Below, piece after piece: positions 12,792-23,854 of a stretch of DNA of 64,000 bases; within the stretch, counting starts at the first letter, position 1; each line of letters starts with the position of its first letter. The stretch covers positions 55,879,088-55,943,087 of the forward strand of contig JAIUCV010000003.1 of NCBI GenBank assembly GCA_026724425.1, written 5' to 3'. This DNA comes from Erythrophleum ivorense (Eukaryota > Streptophyta > Magnoliopsida > Fabales > Fabaceae). The position numbers and the translations under genes were made by a program. The notes beneath the pieces were generated by a model, which was given only the letters and a program-made list of their open reading frames with translations, had not been told where the DNA came from and ran no database searches.

Positions 12792-15700
12792 GATTGAGGC
12801 AAGCAATGGTTCAACAGAGGCAGAAGGTACGGATATAGATGAAATAGAAGAGGTTTTACAATCAGTCCCAAAGGTATATCTGAATGCAATAGAAGGAGTG
12901 AAGGGAAATACAACAATGAGGGTTCAGGGGTACGTGGGCAGGAAGGTTATACAGATTCTGATAGATAGTGGGAGGACCAATGATTTTCTAGACCTTCAAA
13001 TGGTCAAGAAAATGGGATGGGCAATGGAAAAGTTAGACCAAGCAGAGGTAACAGTAGATGGAGGAGGCAAGCTGAGTATTCAAGGGGTTTGCAAGGAATT
13101 TAATGGCATATGCAAGGGGAAGAGTTTAGCACAGATGCTTTTGTTATTCCTTTACATGGGTGTGATATGGTACTGGGTTTATAGTGGCTGAAATCTATAG
13201 GGTGTGTGAAGTGGGACTTCTTTGATTTAACCATGGTATGTTGGTACAAAGGGAAATTAGTGACACTAACAGCAAAGGAGCCTAATAAGTTGAAAGTGGT
13301 GACACACAAGCAGATTGAAGAAATTAATGAAAACAAGGCTCAGTTCTTCTTAATTCAGCAGGTGCAGAAAGAAGAATTAGTGCGTTGTGAAGCCATTCAA
13401 TTAGAAGATGGAAAAAATATTCCTGCAGCAATACAAGAGCACCTAGAAGGCTATAAATCTATTTTTGACACCCCTAAGTCCCTTCCACCCTTTAGGGAAG
13501 GTCATAATCATGTCATCAATCTTCAAGAAGGAACTAACCCTATTAATATTGGGCCATATAAATATCCAGCATCTCGAAAAGATGTTATTGAGAACATGGT
13601 GGGAGAGTTACTCCAAACAGGGGTCATTAGAGATAGCTCATCTCCATTTGCAGCTCCTATAGTTCTTGTGAAGAAAAAAGATGAATTATGGAGGATGTGC
13701 ATTGACTACAAGGAATTGAATAAGAAGACAATTAAAGATAAGTTTCTAATTCCAATAGTGAAAGAGCTTTTGGATGAATTGCATGGAGCTAAATTCTTCA
13801 CTACACTAGATTTAAGGGCTAGGTATCATTAGATCATAATGGAGCCTAGGGATATTGAGAAGACAGCTTTTAAAACACATTCAGGCCATTATGAGTTTGT
13901 TGTGATGCCTTTTGGTCTGACAAATGCATCAGCCACATTCCAAGCAGCCATGAATGGTATTTTTAAAGAATTTTTGAGGAAATTTGTACTTATTTTCTTT
14001 GATGACATTTTAGTCTATGGTGCCATGTTCAAAAGCTATGTCATGCATTTACAAATGGTGTTGGATGTTTTGAAGAAACACAACTATTTTGTCAAACTCA
14101 GTAAATGCTCATTTGCTTCAAGGAAGGTGGAGTATTAGGGACATATTATATCAGAAAAAGGAGTTGCCACAGATCGACAGAAGATAGAGGTAGTAAAATG
14201 GTGGCCAACACCTTCTATAGCCAGGCACTTTAGACCTTTTTTGGGTTTGTCAAGGTATTATAACAGATTTATCAAGAATTATGGAGAAATTGCATGACCC
14301 TTGACTAAATTACTGCAACAGAATGAATTCCACTGGACTAAGGAATCTGATGTAGCTTTTCAAGCCTTGAAGGAGGCACTAACTACAGTCCCAGTCCTTG
14401 CACTGCCAGATTTTTCACAGACCTTTATAGTAGAGACAGATGGATCTAGTCATGGTATAGGGGCTGTTCTAATGCAACAAGGACAGTCACTTGCCTTTCA
14501 CAGTAAAGCCCTTTCACCAAGACATGCTGTGCCGTCTGTGTATGAGAAGGAATTGTTGGCTGTAGTTCAAGCAGTGGAGCAATGGCATCAGTATTTGGAT
14601 GGGAGGCATTTCATTATACAGACAGACCGCAAAAGTCCGAAGTATCTTCTGAATCAGAAACTTAAAACATCCTTCAACTTTTTTGGCTTGCCAAGTTGAT
14701 ATGACTATGAGATTCAATATAAAAAGGTCTGTGATAATCAAGTAGCTGGTGCACTATCTCATGTCCAAGGGGCTAAATTATTACAAATGGCAGTGTCTTA
14801 CATTTCCACAGACTTATGGTAGCTGATCAAGGACTCATGGCAGGCAGATGATAATTTTAAAGCTATTATCACTCTCATAACTCAGAACCCCAGCCTACGG
14901 ACAAAATACACTTGGGATGATCAAAAGTTATGAAGAAAAGAGAGAATTTTGATTGGTAACAGCAGTGAGCTCAAACAGAAATTACTCACTTGGATGCATT
15001 CCTCTCCACAAGGGAGAAATTCAGGAGTATGGGCAACTTACCAAAGAATGAAGACCAAAGAATGAAGACCCTATCTTGGTGGAACAAAATGGAGGAAGAC
15101 ATCAAGCTTCTTATAAAGCAGTGTGACACTTGTGCTTGGTGCAAATATGAAAATGTCTCTAATCCAAGTTTACTTCAACCATTACCTATTCCTCAAGGTA
15201 TTTGGTTAAGTATTTCTGTGGATTTCATAGAAGGGTTACCAAAATCAGGGAGTAAAGATACCATTATGGTTGTTATTGATAGAATGAGCAAGTATGCCCA
15301 TTTTATCAGTCTCTCACGTCCCTATACAGCTGCAGTAGTTACTCAACAGTTCCTTGACAACATCTATAAGCTACATGGAGCTCTAGCAGAAATTATTAGT
15401 GACAGAGAACCCGTCTTTGTCTCTCACATCCCTATACAGCAGCAGTAGTTGCTTAACAGATCCCAGACAACATTTATAAGCTACATGGAGCTCCAGCAGA
15501 AATTATTAGTGACAGAGGCCTCATCTTTATTAGTAACTTTTGGGAGTTTTTTGGGCAGCTAGGAGTGCGACAACACCTCAGTTCAGCATGCCATCCTCAA
15601 TTTGATGGTCAAGCTGAACTATTGAATTGATTCTTGGAGACCTTTCTAAGGTGCATGACTTGGGAGAAGCCTAAGAAATGGTCCAAGTGGTTAGCCTTAG

Positions 15701-16395
15701 TTGAATGGTGGTACAATACTACCTTCCATACAGCTATTCAAGCTACCCCTTATGAGATTGTATATGGACAAAAAGTCCCTATTCATATTCCCTATTTGTC
15801 TAAGGATGCAATGGTGGAAGCAGTAGATTGTTCTTTTTCAGCAAGGGAAGAAAAGGTTGTTCTCATTAAACGTCACTTATCATGGGCTGCCAACAGAATG
15901 AAACAAGCTGACAAAAGGAGAACAGAGAAGGAATTTAAGGAGGGAGATTGGGTTTTCCTGAAGCTACAGCCTTGTAAACAAATCTCATCAGGTATAAGAA
16001 GTTCACAAAAACTTGCTCCTAGATATTTTGGACCCTATAAGGTTTAACAAAAGATTGGGCCAGTAGCTTATAAGCTGGACCTTCCAAGGGATTTCAAACT
16101 TCACCATGCTTTCATGAATCTTTACTACAGCAATGTCCTAACCCAGCTATGGCACAGGGGCACCCACCAAAGGATCGGCTAGCCCAACCTGAAAAATGGA
16201 TCTCTGAAGCTATTTTGCACAGAAGAATAGTGCAGAAAAGGGGAAGAACAGTCAAAGAGGTTTTAGTACATTGGAAGGATCCACCTGATGAAGAAGCAAC
16301 ATGGGTTCAACTTTTTGATTTAGAAAGGATGTACCCTAGTTTTTCTAGGAATCACCCTGGAGGTCACAGGTTTTTGAGAAGGAGAGTATTGTTAG
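12780..16395 (+). pseudogene. pol of the chromovirus: protease, RT, RNase H, integrase, chromodomain (broken)
   Basis: The protease has LIDSGRTNDF at about 12958, where an active protease would have DSGS/T, so an Arg follows the catalytic triad. Reverse transcriptase covers about 13480-14140 with SSSPFAAPIVLVKKKD, a WRMCIDYKELN block, MPFGLTNASATFQ and the FFDDILVY active site. RNase H follows with ETDGSSHGIGAVLMQ. Integrase has a zinc-binding remnant, SVDFIEGLPKSGSKDT and IISDRE, then a 110-bp internal duplication. The C-terminal chromodomain (16180-16345) reads AILHRRIVQKRGRTVKEV and VHWKDPPDEEATW. At least six in-frame stops plus frameshifts separate these blocks. Confidence 0.92.
15309..15528 (+). 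repeat. 110-bp tandem duplication inside the integrase region
   Basis: The block starting GTCTCTCACGTCCCTATACAG at 15309 is repeated from 15419. Both copies carry the AAGCTACATGGAGCTC and GAAATTATTAGTGACAGAG stretches encoding part of the integrase core. 110 is not a multiple of three, so the duplication by itself throws the frame and would kill integrase. Confidence 0.9.
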
Positions 16396-16595
16396 GCAGG
16401 TAAAAATGTAAGAGGAAATAATTGAGTCTGTTATTAGAATCTAATAACAGAATGGCTGTTAGTCAATGTCCTAGCTAACAGGTTAAATAGTTCTTTATTA
16501 GAGAGTGAAGGCAGTTAATGACGATTGATGAGTTTTGATTCTTTTCTTCTCTTCTTTCTCATTCTTCTACACCTCTCCTTCCTGTTCTCTTATCA
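16390..16595 (+). repeat. 3' LTR of the chromovirus
   Basis: 206 bp, from TGTTAGGCAGG to TTCTCTTATCA, preceded by the purine-rich tract GAGAAGGAGAGTAT. It is shorter than the 5' LTR because of small deletions in the middle (TTAGTTAGTTAATG there, TTAGTCAATG here). Confidence 0.93.
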
Positions 16596-18199
16596 TAGTT
16601 ATAGCTAGTAACCTGAAAAAGATGGCTTACATGCTATGGGAGAAAATGAGAGAAATGCATTCTGTTAACGTGGTTGCTAGTTATTAAATTCCCCAGTTGG
16701 GAGTTAAATAGAAAAGTTTGTATTTTAGTTTCCAAGCTTATCTATGTACAAAATATGGATGCGTCCTTCTAAAATTCCTCTCTCAGGAGTTAACAAAAGG
16801 ATTTTATATTCTAAATTGTGGTGTTTTAGTTTTGTCCCTCTTGCAAGTTCCATTGAGACTATGCATAAAAACTAAGATAACCAGCAATGTGCACATAAAA
16901 ATGATATTCTCTTACGTCACGGGACTGCTCACAATATGTTTTCCATATTCAGCTCCTTTTATCATACCAATTATTATGTTATTCTTCAATACTTAGTCAG
17001 ATTTGCTTGACTTTTATTAATTGGTTTTACAAGTTTTACCGTCAACGTCTTTTGGTATCAAGGTAAGGGTGTTTTTGGATTTTGCTCAAAACTAAGTCCC
17101 CTCCCCAAGTGATATCTTGACAAACATGAACCTTTTGGCTGCTTCATATTATTATCATCCTTCCTGAAATAGATGGCTCAGCCTTATAATAAGTATGAGA
17201 TTTACAGCCTTACAATAAATATGAGATTTAGCAACCCTTCCTGTTTCGTCTGTACCTTCACACCCAAGATCCTAACCGTTCTGAATTTCCTGAATAGTGT
17301 TTCTTTTTCCTTCCAAAAAGCCTAGGGATGAAAAATTTTGGAATTTTTGTCACCTCTTTTCGTTCATTGAATGCATGATCTCTGCTTCCACATCAATTCC
17401 TCCCTCTGAAGAATTCATTCAACTCTTTTTCCATGAATTTGCAATGAACTGATATTGTTTCTATCAAGTGTGGTTGCAGACAAACACCTTATGCATTAAC
17501 TGCAACTGCTTTTTATATTATCTTTGGACTCAATACCCACGATTAATTTATGTGTGCCCATGTATTTGCTTGTGTTTACATCATTTCTGTACAGATCATG
17601 GAATTACTTCCAAAGAATAAGTTGTCTGCCTACTTAATTATCAAGAAATTAAAATATCTGTCAAAGAAGTATATGATTTAATAATGAATATGGTGTACAG
17701 AGTGCTGACTTGTATTTCTGATAATCTGACGTTCCTATGGCCTGTTTCAGGATGTTACTACCAAGGTCTTGTATATGGTGTACAGAGTACTAACTTGTGA
17801 GCTTTGATGAATTGTACCCTACAGATTTGTGATCAGCTGATAAGCAAGAAAATAAGGTTGGATTGAGGAGCTCTCAAATTTGTGGAAAAGACGTGTCCCG
17901 TGGATATTGGGTAGGAATCTTATTCTTGTGTACAATATTTTGAACATTTCTGTTAGGTTCTTGTTGGAATTTGTATTCTTTGTCGCACGGCCAACACTCC
18001 AAACTTATGTTGCATGCATATATTTTGTGTGGCCTACTGTTCTGTTATCTCAGATGAATCCTTGAAAGATAGGATTCGCTGTAAATGCTGCCCTTTAATG
18101 CTTTTATCTTATGAAAAAGTTATATTAATATTCCCCCTATGTCATTGGATGAATTTCTGCTTGTGCTTAAATATATCTTCCATGTTTTGTCCCCAATAA
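16596..18199 (+). other. Intergenic or intronic DNA with repeat copy and exon-like islands
   Basis: 16690-16920 is the right-hand member of the repeat pair that starts at 11041. An island at about 17751-17920 has TTTCAG before it and GTAGGAATC after it, but contains stops in every frame. No protein was recognised. Confidence 0.3.
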
Positions 18200-18560
18200 T
18201 TTTATATGAAAAAATTATACTTTTATATGAAAAAATTATACTTTTAGTCGTTATAGTTTCATTCAATTTTAATTTAGTTTTTGCAGTTGAAAATTATGTA
18301 ATTAAGTTTTTATAGTTTAAATAATTTTTAATTTAATCCTTATCTTTATATTTTTGTGAATATTTTGCTATATATGTAAGTTGATTTTACTTTGATATTT
18401 ATATTTTCACATCTTTTATTAGCATAAATTATGCATATTTAAAGTGTTAAGACTATACAAAAAATTATAAACTGTAATAATTTAATTATAAAATTTTAAA
18501 CTATAGGGATCTAATTAAAAATTAAATAAATTATAGGAACCAAAAAGATTATTTTTTTCA
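18200..18560. mobile_element. AT-rich MITE with long inverted arms
   Basis: The left arm (TTTTAGTCGTTATAGTTTCA, then AATTTTAATTTAGT) pairs imperfectly with the right arm (CTATAGGGATCTAATTAAAA, then TATAGGAACCAAAAAG). This organisation, with several TTTAGT..(C/T)TATAGTTT units per arm, is common in eudicot MITEs. A short direct repeat TTATATGAAAAAATTATACTTTT precedes it. A single diverged arm of the same kind is at 53450-53560. The exact ends and target duplication were not resolved. Confidence 0.55.
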
Positions 18561-18950
18561 TTTTATATTTATCAAATATCTCCATACTTGTATCGATTGA
18601 AGTTTCTTATTCTTTTGCAGGTTTTGAATTGAAAGTCATCGATATCGTGCTTCATATATTTACGGGCTTTCCAAGAAATGAATCAAGTTGTTGAAGATGG
18701 TTTTAGTATATTGACCTAAATTAGATTTATTTGTAATTAGTTATTTTACTTTAGAGGTTGGTTGTGATTTGACAAAGAAATTGTATTGTTGATTTGACTT
18801 TAAGTAATGATATGTATATTATTATTGTGATTGTAACAATCCAATTATTATTGTTGAATTTGATTTCAAATTATATAAATGTATTGGGAAGTAATAAAAG
18901 TGGAGGGAAAAAACAATTAATGTATAAATTACAGTAAAAGGAGGTGGTCA
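18561..18950 (+). other. Exon-like 3' segment followed by AT-rich DNA
   Basis: TTCTTTTGCAG at about 18610-18620 is a strong splice acceptor, and the following 100 bp are of balanced composition but carry stops in all frames. It could be the last exon of the non-coding or decayed unit that begins near 8560. Confidence 0.2.
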
Positions 18951-19110
18951 AGTTTTTTTTAAAAAAAAAATTGAATTTAGTGGTGGTTTGAACCGCCACT
19001 ATTGCAAGGAATCCTCTGTCTTTTAAATCAATTTCCAGGGGTTACAAACAGCCTATAAACCACCATTAACAGTCCAGTTGATTTATCGCGACGCAAACGC
19101 ATTTTTTTAT
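18951..19110. repeat. CACTA-like terminal repeat fragment
   Basis: Contains TTTAGTGGTGGTTTGAACCGCCACTA, a self-complementary arrangement of the kind seen in the subterminal repeats of CACTA elements. A related fragment (TTTAGTGGCGGTTTTAACTGC) is at 55290. No transposase is attached. Confidence 0.4.
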
Positions 19111-19429
19111 ATATAATTTATATAATATTTATTATATTTTTATAATCATTAATCATATTGCAATAGTTGAATAAAATTGCCCCTAATAATGTCAATTGTC
19201 ATTATAATGGTGCAAATTGAAAACGTACCTAAACTTTTTATAAAGTCATAACACAAACTACATAGGAGCAATCTCATAAGATATCACGTGAGGAAGCGCA
19301 TTTTATACAACATTGTCCACAATTTTATCTCTACAGTTTAAGGAAGATAGCTGCATCTCATGCATTAAATGTACTAATATGGACACTTCTCTCACATAAA
19401 TATCTACAAGTATTAAAATAATAAAATAT

Positions 19430-20132
19430 CAACAAATTTTTAACATATGCACCATCTTAACGTGAAGATTCTAAATTTTGAAATACGAAAATTCTGCATT
19501 ATTGAAAAAGTTTATTTGCACAAGTTTATAATATTTAAATAATTAAGCACTTGTGAGCCAAGCTCTCCCATACTCCATGATTTCAAACAAGGTTTTGTAT
19601 GAGTAAAAAGGAAATAGTTTTTTGTCCGTCAAAATAAACAGAACTTTCCTAAAAAGAATATTCAAGAAAGTCATCAAATATTTTTCACGTCCAACATCTT
19701 AATGGGAAGATTCTAAAATTTGAAATGTGAAAATTCTGCAATATTGGAAGATTTTACTTGCATTCAAATAATTAAGCACTTCTGCCAAGCTCTTCCATGC
19801 TCTATGATTTCAAATAGGGTTTTGTATAATGACTAAAAAGGAAATTATTTTTTGTTGGTCAAAATACATAGAACTTTCCTAAAAAGAATATTCAAGAAAG
19901 TCAACAAATTTTTAACATATACAATATCTGAATGTGAAGATTCTAAAATTTGAAATATGAAAATTCTGCATTATTGGAAGAGTTTATTTGCACAATTTAT
20001 AAGATTTAAATAATTAAGCACTTCTGCCAAGCTCTCTCATACTACATGATTTCAAATAGGGTTTTGTATAATGAGTTAAAAAGAACTGTTTTTTATCGGT
20101 CAAAATACACATGACGTTATTCAAGAAAGCTT
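19430..20132. repeat. Three-copy tandem array, unit about 230-242 bp
   Basis: Three consecutive copies start near 19430, 19673 and 19903. The landmark GAAGATTCTAAA begins at 19464, 19706 and 19936, giving spacings of 242 and 230. Each copy also carries GAAAATTCTGCA, AATTAAGCACTT, a CCAAGCTCT block, GGTTTTGTAT and (in copies 1 and 2) CTTTCCTAAAAAGAATATTCAAGAAAG. Copies differ by substitutions and short deletions. No coding potential is visible. Confidence 0.85.
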
Positions 20133-20547
20133 AGGCCACTGATTTAAGCACATTTATCAAAAAGAAAAAAAAGCTTTGGCCATTAAAGTCCAAAGTTAAT
20201 GTCGGCATCTTATAATAAGATTTAAAAAAAAAAAAAGATGTAGCAATCATTCTCATGGTGTTCCATAAACAAGGCTAATTCATTGCACAAATCAACAGTC
20301 CAAACGCATAAAGAACATTTCCTATGCACTTAAAAAAAAAGAGTCATAAACATACACGCAATGTGTAAAACATAGAGCATAAAATTATATTTTTATAATA
20401 TTTTTAGCTCAATAAACTTACTGCAAATTTGTTGTTCTCTTAATATATGTAATGACCCAAAAAAACAAAAACTTTCAGAAAATGGTAACACATATTCTCC
20501 TTTCTTTTATCCTATTCTAATTTTGTTCCTTTGGATTTTATTTACAC
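20133..20547. other. AT-rich intergenic DNA
   Basis: Nothing recognised. The last 8 bases (ATTTACAC, 20540-20547) are the left target duplication of the hAT-type element that follows. Confidence 0.5.
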
Positions 20548-21637
20548 CAATGTTAGAAAAATCAGACCAGACCCACCGGTTCAACCAGAAAACTGATGAA
20601 CCGGACCATGGTTCGGTCTGGAGAAGCCTGAAAACTGGCATTCTCAAGAACTGATCAACTCTGGTCAAAAATCGGGTTAGACCGGCCAATTTTTGTTGAG
20701 AGCCGTTACTTTTTTGAGTGGTCGAACCAGTTTTATATTCCACATCCAAAGAATGCTTCCCCATCTCAAACCCGGTACATCATGGCTTTCACAAAATGTT
20801 GGCAGCCGCTTCACTTGCAGATGCTTCTCATCAAGATTGTGCAAACTTATATATATATATATACATCTTAAGTATTCATTCCAAAAGGATCTCTCTCATG
20901 GTTCGAACCTGTCCTTCAAATCTTTCTCAAAAGGTGGTGACTGCCAGATCTGCAGACACTTGTTACCTTGGTTGTGCAAACTTTTATATATATATACATA
21001 TTAGTTATTATTTTCAAAAGAATGCAACTCCCAAATTGAAGCCTTGACCACATGGAACACAAGGGGTGTTTATTATTATTTTGGACCCAAAATGCTATAG
21101 TGAATTATTCCATCAAACAATCTCCAAAATATGTGAGTCCCTCACTTTTTTTTTTTCTAATTCTTTCTTAATATGACACTAGCCTATTATTTTTTCATAC
21201 TAGAAAATTTGAAAAGAGCGAAAGACAATGCTTAATACTACATCACAATTGTGACAATAGGAACAAGAATCTTCTCTCCTCCATTTGTGGAAGAAAGAAA
21301 AAAACATATAATTTTTTATAATATTTGTTATGTTGTTATGATTATTATTTAATATTTTTTATTTCTTATTATTTGTTAAAAATAAAAATATGAGGATTAC
21401 TTTCTATTTTATTTCTTTCCATTTATGTCTTAAATGAGTTAAATAATGTTGTTTAATATACAAAATTGTTAAATATAAAAATAATAGCAGAATAAATATA
21501 CTAATAAAATAATATTAAAATTATTATATATATATTTATTAATACCAGTTGAACTACGATTCAACCACGGTCGAACCAATAAACTTTGAATCAGTACCTT
21601 TATCGGTTCAACAACTGGTCTGATTTTTAAAACATTG
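20548..21637. mobile_element. hAT-type non-autonomous DNA transposon, 1090 bp
   Basis: The ends are CAATGTTAGAAAAATCAGACC and the reverse complement of CAATGTTTTAAAAATCAGACC (19 of 21 positions identical). They are flanked by a perfect 8-bp target duplication ATTTACAC (20540-20547 and 21638-21645). The 8-bp duplication and a terminal CAATG fit the hAT superfamily. Both subterminal regions are rich in CCGGTTC/GAACCGG-type words. An internal segment ending GTGCAAACTT followed by a TA run is duplicated (about 20820-20870 and 20960-21000), and GGTTCGAACC at 20900 resembles a Pol III B box. No transposase is encoded. Confidence 0.88.
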
Positions 21638-21660
21638 ATTTACACCATCCAAATCGCTTA

Positions 21661-21843
21661 GGGCCCGTTCGGTTTAGGTGGAAACAAGGCAGGAAAAAAG
21701 ACAAGGTGATAAAAAGGGAGATAAAATTATAAATTTATTTTTATAATTATTATTTAATATTTTTTTATAATAATTATTTAATGTATTATAAGTATTTTTA
21801 TTTATAAAATTATTATTTTTATTTTCATCTACCAAACGGTCCT
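21661..21843. mobile_element. Tourist-like (PIF/Harbinger) MITE, 183 bp
   Basis: It begins GGGCCCGTTCGGT and ends ACCAAACGGTCCT, which are imperfect inverted repeats, between a TTA target duplication (21658-21660 and 21844-21846). Size, termini and TTA duplication are typical of Tourist elements. The interior is AT-rich with no reading frame. Confidence 0.8.
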
Positions 21844-21898
21844 TTAATTAGCTGGCCGCTTTGTCCTTCCCCTCACCATAGATGTGAGCTTTCTACAC

Positions 21899-22586
21899 GA
21901 AATCAGATCCGCTCCATTGCGCCTTGTGAATTGCGCTGTCAATTGCGTAGATCGTGTGGCCTAAATTGTGACATGTCAGGCTAATTGGAAATGAACATTT
22001 AAGAGAAAAAAATTCAAAAATTTTTCAACAGAAAAATGAAATTATAAAAGTAGTTTTGCTTTAATTTTGACACTTTTAAGAACATCATATCAGGATCTGT
22101 TCTTTCTTTGTTTTATTTTATTTTTTATTTTCATAAACTATTATATCCATTATATTAAAATTAATAATCATTATATTCATCTTAAAATTGCATATATAAC
22201 TTCACTTTCTATTTGATGTATTGCATATATAACTTCACTTTCTATTTGATGTGTTTTTAAAAATTTTAAGATGAATATAATGATTATTAATTTTAAAAAT
22301 TAAATTAATGATAATATTATTTTAATAATAGATATAATAGTTAAAAATTAAAATAAAAAAAGAAAGGATAGGTCCTGATATGATGTTCATACAAGTGTCA
22401 AAATTAAAGTAAAATTTTTTTTATAATTGTATTTTTCTGTTGAAAACTTTTTGAACTTTTTTCTTTTAAATGTTCATTTCCAATTAGTCTGACATGTCAC
22501 AATTTGGGCCACGCGATGCAAGGAACGCCCACGATCTATGCAATTGACAGCACAATTCACAAGGGGCAATGAAGAGGATCTGATTC
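21899..22586. mobile_element. Mutator-type foldback element (MULE-MITE), 688 bp
   Basis: Nearly the whole element is a long inverted repeat. The left arm (21899 to about 22195) and right arm (about 22262-22586) share TCAGATCC, CCTTGTGAATTG, CTGTCAATTGC, TAGATCGTG, AATTGTGACATGTCAG, CTAATTGGAAATGAACATTT and ATCATATCAGGA in complementary order. The right arm has an extra segment of about 15-20 bp beside GCATCGCG. The loop holds a 33-bp tandem duplication (ATTGCATATATAACTTCAC twice). A 10-bp direct repeat CTTTCTACAC flanks it (21889-21898 and 22587-22596), fitting the 9-11-bp duplications of Mutator-like elements. A transcript would fold into a hairpin of about 300 bp. Confidence 0.88.
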
Positions 22587-22816
22587 CTTTCTACACCCCT
22601 TGCACAAAAGTTATTTTGGGACATGGACGAGGGTTGATGAATTGCCTCTGAAGTAAGAAACTACGAAAACATAATTTTATTGTTAATAAATTAATGTTAA
22701 AAAATATAAATAAATAAAATAAGGGATATATATGATACTTCAGATGTATTTTATGTTTTTGCACTTCAGAGGATCCAAACTCATTATTTTGGCATTATTT
22801 CAAAGATAATTATATT

Positions 22817-23030
22817 TATTTCATTTTATAAAATTTATAATAAAAAATTTTAAAAATTAAAACTAAGTTATTTAAAGACCTACATTTTATATTTAAAGAC
22901 TTACATATTAGGTCTTAGAAAACTTTTTACGATGTTTAAAAAAATTATTTTAAAAAAGTCACCATTTTAATTTTTGATAATAATTTTAATTTTTAAAAAT
23001 TTTTATTATAAATTTTATAAAAAGTAAGTT
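22817..23030. repeat. AT-rich inverted repeat
   Basis: CATTTTATAAAATTTATAAT and the following AAAAATTTTAAAAATTAAAA at 22820-22862 are mirrored by TTTTAATTTTTAAAAATTTT and ATTATAAATTTTATAAAA at about 22984-23022. The spacer is about 120 bp. It may be a MITE core, but the low complexity weakens the call and no ends were found. Confidence 0.4.
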
Positions 23031-23370
23031 TTCAAATATAATTTTTTAAAATTTCAGTCACTCTATTCTGGCATCTCACGCTAATACTCTGTTTGCTATT
23101 TATTCCAATGTGTTCAAAATCCTCCGGCTACGTGTTCTCTTATTTTCAAATATACATACATATATATATGCCTCCATTTTGTCCCAATCTCACTTCATCT
23201 CGAACAATCGGTCATTACGTGGATGAATAGCATGCTTTAAAAAATAATAATAATAATAATAATAACTTCCATGCTACCCCATTTCAGTGCTGCTCACGTG
23301 CTTGGCCATTCGGGTAGGAAAAAAATCAGAAGCTTCTACACTTCTTTTCCGTTCTCTATCATTTCCTTCA

Positions 23371-23851
23371 GGGCTCATTTGGTATGCAAGAAAGACCACC
23401 CCTGAAATGAAAAAAGAAATGGGAGAACAAAGAAAGTATGTTTGGTATGCAGCGTAATCTTTTTCTTAAAAAAGTCCAAACCCTCAAATATAGGAGAGTG
23501 TAAACCTTCATATTTGTGATAGAAAGTAATCTACTTTGAGAAAAAACAAATTTTTAAACCATTTTAACCTTGTGTATTTTAATTTCTGATAATAGAGATA
23601 ATTAAAATTAATTTTTTAAAATTAAAATTTATTATTTTATAATTATTAATAATAAAAAATAATTAAAAATATTTTGATCTTTCAGTCTCTCTTTCATCCC
23701 ATTTCAAATATAAAAAAATAAAAATATTTATTTTTTTGTTTTCATCATATCAAACATATTTATTTATGAGTTATAAGATTCCTTTCTATTCCCATTCTAT
23801 TTCCCATTCTCCCATCCCATGAATGCTCTCTCCAGCCTACCAAACGGGGCC
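23371..23851. mobile_element. PIF/Harbinger-like MITE, 481 bp
   Basis: Ends GGGCTCATTTGGTA and TACCAAACGGGGCC are imperfect inverted repeats of the (G)GGCC..TTTGGT type. The direct repeat TCA lies at both ends (23368-23370 and 23852-23854), a variant of the usual TTA/TAA. TTTGGTATGC recurs internally near 23439, which suggests a rearranged or nested left end. No coding capacity. Confidence 0.6.
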
Positions 23852-23854
23852 TCA

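Larger units (their letters stand above)
11547..16595 (+). mobile_element. Complete but inactivated Ty3/gypsy chromovirus (LTR retrotransposon)
   Basis: A 5049-bp element bounded by short LTRs (11547-11761 and 16390-16595) that begin TGTTAGGCA and end TTATCA, with the identical 5-bp target duplication TAGTT on both sides (11542-11546 and 16596-16600). A primer-binding site for initiator methionine tRNA follows the left LTR and a purine tract precedes the right LTR. Inside, in order, are gag, aspartic protease, reverse transcriptase, RNase H, integrase and a chromodomain. This is the chromovirus order, and the short LTRs and about 5-kb length resemble the Reina clade (inference). Many stops and frameshifts make it non-functional. 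By hand, the two LTRs differ at roughly a tenth of positions, so the insertion is not recent. Confidence 0.95.

Noticed and set aside
20693..21047. Two overlapping frames of 103 and 109 residues as genes
   Set aside because: They lie within the hAT-type element and include its TA-rich duplicated segments; no protein features.
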